A DNA stretch of 8,492 nucleotides from an uncultured Lachnospiraceae bacterium. GTDB taxonomy: Bacteria; Bacillota; Clostridia; Lachnospirales; Lachnospiraceae. The translations under genes were made by a program, and so were the position numbers. The DNA lies in contig CAJTXA010000047.1 of assembly GCA_910579865.1 (NCBI GenBank), positions 603-9,094 on the forward strand, read 5' to 3'. The notes under the pieces are model-generated. The model did no database searches. It was not told the origin of the DNA and worked only from the letters and a program-made list of their open reading frames with translations. Below are positions 5,803 to 8,492 of the stretch, in pieces. How positions within the stretch are numbered: the stretch's first letter is position 1; the number at the start of each line of letters is the position of its first letter.

Positions 5803-6692
5803 TTATTTGTAATAATCTGATATAAGAGAAATGGCAATTTCTTTTGCTGCAATACTGGATACCTCTTTTTGGTCTGTTCTTCCAAGATAAATACAAAAAT
5901 ATAGATTTCCTTCTTTACCTTCTGCAAACCCAGTAAATCATGCATCTACAACAACTCCTTCTGCTTTTCCCATTCCTGTTTTTCCATAGATAGAAATATC
6001 TGTTTTTTCTTGCTCTGTTACTTGCATTACTTGTCTTAATTCGTTTTGTGTTTCTTTTGAGTAGATTGAGTTTGCTCCAAAAATGCGTTCCATTACTTCT
6101 GTTTGCTCTTTGGGGGAAATTAATAAGGAAGATTCAATCCAGAATCCTGTATGATATCTTTTCCTATTTCATCAATCACTTCTCTGAAATACCAAACACA
6201 GGATTCACGAAAGGCTTCTCTAAAGTCAATATTGTGATTCCATTTTTCATTCCAGAATACTTCTCCACTCCATAAACGGGTTGTATTGTTTGGTTCGATT
6301 ATTTTCTTTTCTAATGCAATTAGAGAGGAAATAATTTTAAATGTGGAACATGGTGATCTTTGTATTAGGGCGAGTTCTGGTTGGAATATTAGATATTGTT
6401 TATTTGATACATCATAGAGTACTGCTGTTCCATGAAAACCATTAAAATATTTTGCCCAATCTATCTCTACTATTTCTGGCTCAGATGATGTAGTTTCTAT
6501 TATTGTTTTATTGAAATAATCGTTTGTTTCTTTTGTTTTTTCGCTTTCTATAAGAGTGGATTCTTTCTCTTCTTTATTGTTTAGAATTTCCTGCTTTTCT
6601 TCTTGATTTTGGTTATTGGAGCAGCTTGCAAAAATAAATAGATATATTATTGCAAAACAGATTAATTTCAAAAAATAAATTGTTTTCTTCAT
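5803..6692 (-). pseudogene. Class D beta-lactamase lipoprotein pseudogene
   Basis: The 5' frame (6692-6120, 190 codons) begins with a lipoprotein signal peptide (MKKTIYFLKLICFAIIYLFI, lipobox FASC with Cys24) and a linker rich in Glu and Lys. The active-site motif is S116-T-F-K119 (codons at 6336-6347). The second class D motif is S164-C-V166 in AFRESCVWYF. The frame then fails. A second frame from about 6144 reads FWIESSLLISPKEQTEVMER, then IYGKTGMGKAEG (KTG codons 5974-5982), then GVVVDA, a TGA at 5938-5940, and FTGFAEGKEG to a final TAA at 5803-5805. Relatives have Trp at the TGA position. About 30-40 residues are missing at the frame change. The SD AAAGGA lies 7 bases before the ATG. Intact enzymes hydrolyse beta-lactams outside the membrane; this copy cannot. 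Confidence 0.8.
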
Positions 6693-6752
6693 AAATATTT
6701 CCTTTTTTCTATTAATAATTTTTTCAAAAAATAGTTGTCCTAGCCCGAACGC

Positions 6753-6887
6753 TGGAAGGAAAGGGGAGGTCTAATACGGGCCCGCTTGCGCTTAGGATTT
6801 CCTCGTAGCGGACACTAAGGCACTAAAATACAGTGCCTAAGTGCCGACGGGAAATATGACCCTTCTTAGACCTCCCCTTTCCTTCCA
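6753..6887. repeat. 135-bp nested inverted repeat (MITE-like or structured RNA)
   Basis: Outer arms 6753-6774 and 6866-6887 are perfect 22-bp inverted copies (inner part GGAAAGGGGAGGTCTAA). Inside, ATTTCC (6797-6802) pairs with GGAAAT (6850-6855). At the centre CACTAAGGCACT (6813-6824) pairs with AGTGCCTAAGTG (6832-6843) with one mismatch around a 7-base loop. The element is GC-rich against very AT-rich flanks. I see no target-site duplication. It lies between two minus-strand pseudogenes, 61 bases upstream of the beta-lactamase start. Confidence 0.75.
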
Positions 6888-6913
6888 TCTGTGATATCGA
6901 TGCCTTAAGCTAA

Positions 6914-7147
6914 TCATTGAGTAAATGCTGTTTCTAATTCTAAACATTCCAAAATCAAATCTTGTCTTTGAAAATCAATATAAGTTATTATATTTTCTAT
7001 TAATGTATAAGGTCGTATTTGTCTTGTCAAATTTGGAATTATTACATGCTCACAAAAAGATACAATTTGACCATCTTTTTCGTTTACAAATAAATGATAG
7101 TTTTTATCTTTTATGATTTGTTCCCATGTGGTTTGTAGATACTTAAA
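6914..7147 (-). pseudogene. GNAT acetyltransferase pseudogene with internal deletion
   Basis: The minus strand reads TTWEQIIKDKNYHLFVNEKD, GQIVSFCEHVIIPNLTRQIR, PYTLIENIITYIDFQRQD and then LILECLELETAFTQ before a TGA at 6914-6916. The first part matches a common single-domain GNAT (usual form WEEI..NKNYH..V.E.DGKIVSSCVLVIIPNLTR, then RPYALIENVVTH). The acetyl-CoA loop (R/QxxGxG/A), which should follow YIDFQRQD, is gone, and the frame jumps to the family's extreme C-terminus (KTAFIQ-like). The start is also missing: a TAA lies just upstream at 7148-7150. About 75 codons remain of some 150. Confidence 0.65.
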
Positions 7148-7149
7148 TT

Positions 7150-7418
7150 ATATTTCCTTTTATTTATTAAAAACTTATTTTTATAAGATTTGCTTCTACC
7201 TATATAATCAACTATTTTTTTGTTAAGAATATCAGTTGGGATATTTTAATCCTTTTTTGGTTAAGCATTAGCATAATTTTCTGATTATTTTTTCTCTGTC
7301 AGCAACAGGTGTTTGTTTTTGATTTTCTGTTCATGCCCAACAACAGTTTATTGTGTACGCTTACTAATATTTGTTTTATTTTTTCTAACATAGAACTAGT
7401 ATTATTTAAATCATTCAT
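7150..7418 (-). pseudogene. Faint degraded coding relic on the minus strand
   Basis: From ATG 7418 the minus strand reads MNDLNNTSSMLEKIKQILVS up to NRKSKTNTCC. Protein-like pieces then appear in other frames: QKQTPVADREKIIRKLC, and DILNKKIVDYIGRSKSYKNK. They follow one another in order but need frame changes and contain a stop, as expected for a decayed gene. The family is not recognised and chance cannot be excluded in such AT-rich DNA. The rest of 7150-7509 shows nothing else. Confidence 0.25.
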
Positions 7419-7509
7419 GATTATCATGTTTTTAATTATTTCTATATGTGACAGTTACAATAATTTTTGCTTGTTGGAAATATTCCAAACACTTAGGTAA
7501 ATTAGAATT

Positions 7510-8127
7510 TTAATGTTTAAAATCTAATTGAATTAATTTCTTTCCATTTGGTAATAGATTTTCTGTTTGAGTTATCAGTTTATATCCCATTCCCCTTAAC
7601 ACTTGAATCAATGAATCTTCCTCTATTTGATGATGAACTTTGTCAAGATTATCAAATATATGGATATATGGAGAATTGGATACCCAACTACCATCTACAT
7701 TTATCTGAATAATACACGAAACATATTTGGGTTGTACTTGTTCAATTATTTCTTGAAAACATTCGTATCCAATATATTCAACTAATAAATCGGCAACCAA
7801 TAATTCTGCTGTAGGAAGTTTGTCTGCGTCTTGAATGAGATTTAACTGTATACATTCCAATATACTAGAAATATCTGAATATCGTTCTTTAACTGTTGTT
7901 AGATATTCTCTATTAATATCAATACCATATACTTTTTGGAATTTATTTTTATCAATATGTTCCAAACCATTACCACCAGCAATTCCCAAAATCATAACAG
8001 ATGTTACAGGATAAGTGTTAAATTGTTGTTTCATCATTTGGTTTAAGCTCTGTAATTGCATAACAGAACTTAATTTCATATGGTTTTCGTAATCAGATAA
8101 TGATATCTCCTCCCACGGATTGACCAT
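7510..8127 (-). CDS. Class I SAM-dependent methyltransferase
   Basis: This is an intact cytosolic protein of 205 residues. The SAM-binding motif I is VMILGIAGGNG (44-54), followed by the acidic end of strand 2 in VYGIDINREYL (Asp70), and a motif IV-like VADLLVEYIG (111-120). The N-terminus NPWEEISLSDYENHMKLSSV is a signature I recall from small methyltransferases in mobile DNA of Firmicutes. The acceptor substrate is unknown. The Shine-Dalgarno GGAGG (8135-8139 on the opposite strand) is 7 bases from the ATG. A weak promoter (TTAAGG, 16 bases, TAGAAT on the minus strand) lies upstream. It is the only intact minus-strand gene here, and its nearest upstream neighbour on that strand is the integrase tail, 150 bases away. 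Confidence 0.8.
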   Translation of the reverse strand: MVNPWEEISLSDYENHMKLSSVMQLQSLNQMMKQQFNTYPVTSVMILGIAGGNGLEHIDKNKFQKVYGIDINREYLTTVKERYSDISSILECIQLNLIQDADKLPTAELLVADLLVEYIGYECFQEIIEQVQPKYVSCIIQINVDGSWVSNSPYIHIFDNLDKVHHQIEEDSLIQVLRGMGYKLITQTENLLPNGKKLIQLDFKH

Positions 8128-8225
8128 GACATTTCCTCCATAAATTCTAGTTTATCTATTAACTGCCTTAACTTTCCTTTATTTTCAAGGCTTTGCAGTA
8201 TGTACAGCCTCAAAATATGTATCCT

Positions 8226-8277
8226 TTTCCCTTGTTTTTGCCCTTATCAGCAAGTTACAAGGGAAAGTTTTTATTTT
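8226..8277 (+). terminator. Hairpin with T-rich tail after the integrase remnant
   Basis: TTTCCCTTGT (8226-8235) pairs perfectly with ACAAGGGAAA (8257-8266), and GTTTTTATTTTT follows on the plus strand. No plus-strand gene ends here. It lies immediately downstream of the minus-strand integrase stop, so it may instead be part of an attachment-site region, where such inverted repeats are common. Confidence 0.5.
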
Positions 8278-8382
8278 TAACTCATTCCTACAACCTTATC
8301 CAATAGTTTTGCGGAATCCCATTTCGCCTCCCTTGTGGCGTGTACATAGACATTCATGGTTGTGCTTACGTCCGAATGATTT
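8277..8382 (-). pseudogene. Tyrosine recombinase (integrase) C-terminal remnant
   Basis: The minus strand reads NHSDVSTTMNVYVHATREAK, then WDSAKLLDKVVGMS and TAA (8277-8279). This is the typical end of a phage/ICE-type tyrosine integrase. It retains the box II pattern (L)GHSDVSTTMNVYxHAT with the catalytic Tyr (in NVYVHA). The Gly before HSDV is replaced by Asn at the break, and nothing upstream is integrase-like. About 35 residues of a roughly 380-residue protein remain, so it is dead. The break coincides with a TGTCAA...TTGACA sequence, taken as an insertion-sequence end. Confidence 0.75.
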
Positions 8383-8492
8383 TGTCAAGATTAGTTGACA
8401 CATTTTCCTCAAGGATTTTGTATCCTATGCTGCTTCTTTCAGGGAATCATAGTATCGCTGCCGTTTTATCATGGGAGGAAGACCTCCATTAG
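8383..8492 (-). mobile_element. End of an insertion sequence with the 3' tail of its transposase (partial at right edge)
   Basis: Integrase similarity stops at about 8383, where TGTCAA (8383-8388), six bases and TTGACA (8395-8400) begin what looks like a terminal inverted repeat. On the minus strand a frame open to the right edge reads NGGLPPMIKRQRYYDSLKEA plus A and ends at TAG (8425-8427), as a transposase tail would. I cannot name the IS family, and only one end is visible. Confidence 0.45.

Noticed and set aside
5938..5940. TGA at a conserved Trp position, suggesting a genetic code where TGA means Trp
   Set aside because: Other genes here use TGG for Trp and end in TGA (for example at 1223 and 5402), and the same gene also has a frame change and a deletion. 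Simple pseudogenisation explains it.
6925..7116. Plus-strand open frame of 63 codons
   Set aside because: It is the antisense of the GNAT pseudogene, with a composition dominated by Leu/Phe and no Shine-Dalgarno.
7309..7500. Plus-strand hydrophobic open frame of 63 codons
   Set aside because: It has no ribosome site, its hydrophobicity follows from T-rich codons, and the opposite strand holds more protein-like pieces.

Overview
The window looks like accessory DNA from a low-GC Gram-positive gut bacterium (Clostridia, most likely Lachnospiraceae or a relative). The reasons are purine-rich Shine-Dalgarno sequences, AT-rich cargo, and a MobV-type relaxase tail and tyrosine-integrase tail of the kinds common in mobilisable elements of that group. 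This assignment is inference from protein resemblance; no database was searched.

Layout. (1) 1-1265: the 3' end of a mobilisation operon, with the coiled-coil tail of a MobV/Pre relaxase (open at the left edge), a small coiled-coil protein and a terminator; its base composition is visibly richer in G+C than what follows. (2) 1287-2833: a two-gene cargo operon with an extended -10 promoter, encoding a beta-lactamase-fold serine hydrolase and a GNAT acetyltransferase. (3) 2834-4620: a two-gene module (small membrane protein plus an LPO_1073/Vpar_1526-like protein) lying between two 129-bp direct repeats that are 89% identical. Both proteins carry the same short N-[GS]-T-Q-I-G-V-Q motif, which resembles amyloid signalling (RHIM/BASS-type) motifs. 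This is the best candidate for an undescribed system. (4) 4640-5802: gene debris, consisting of a terminator, two gene tails meeting head-on, a 5'-truncated D12 adenine methyltransferase and a broken HNH restriction endonuclease, i.e. a dead restriction-modification system. (5) 5803-7418: more debris on the minus strand, with a class D beta-lactamase pseudogene (frameshift, internal deletion and Trp-to-stop), a 135-bp nested inverted repeat, a GNAT pseudogene and a faint coding relic. (6) 7510-8127: an intact class I SAM methyltransferase on the minus strand. (7) 8226-8492: a hairpin, the C-terminal end of a tyrosine recombinase, and the end of an insertion sequence that appears to have cut it off.

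Taken together, this is a mobilisable-element backbone with successive cargo insertions. Some cargo is intact (serine hydrolase/GNAT, the repeat-flanked module, the methyltransferase). The rest has decayed, with internal deletions recurring in three neighbouring pseudogenes. If the motif reading is right, the central pair would work as a sensor/effector couple: the soluble protein would template assembly of the membrane protein through the shared motif. That mechanism is a hypothesis.
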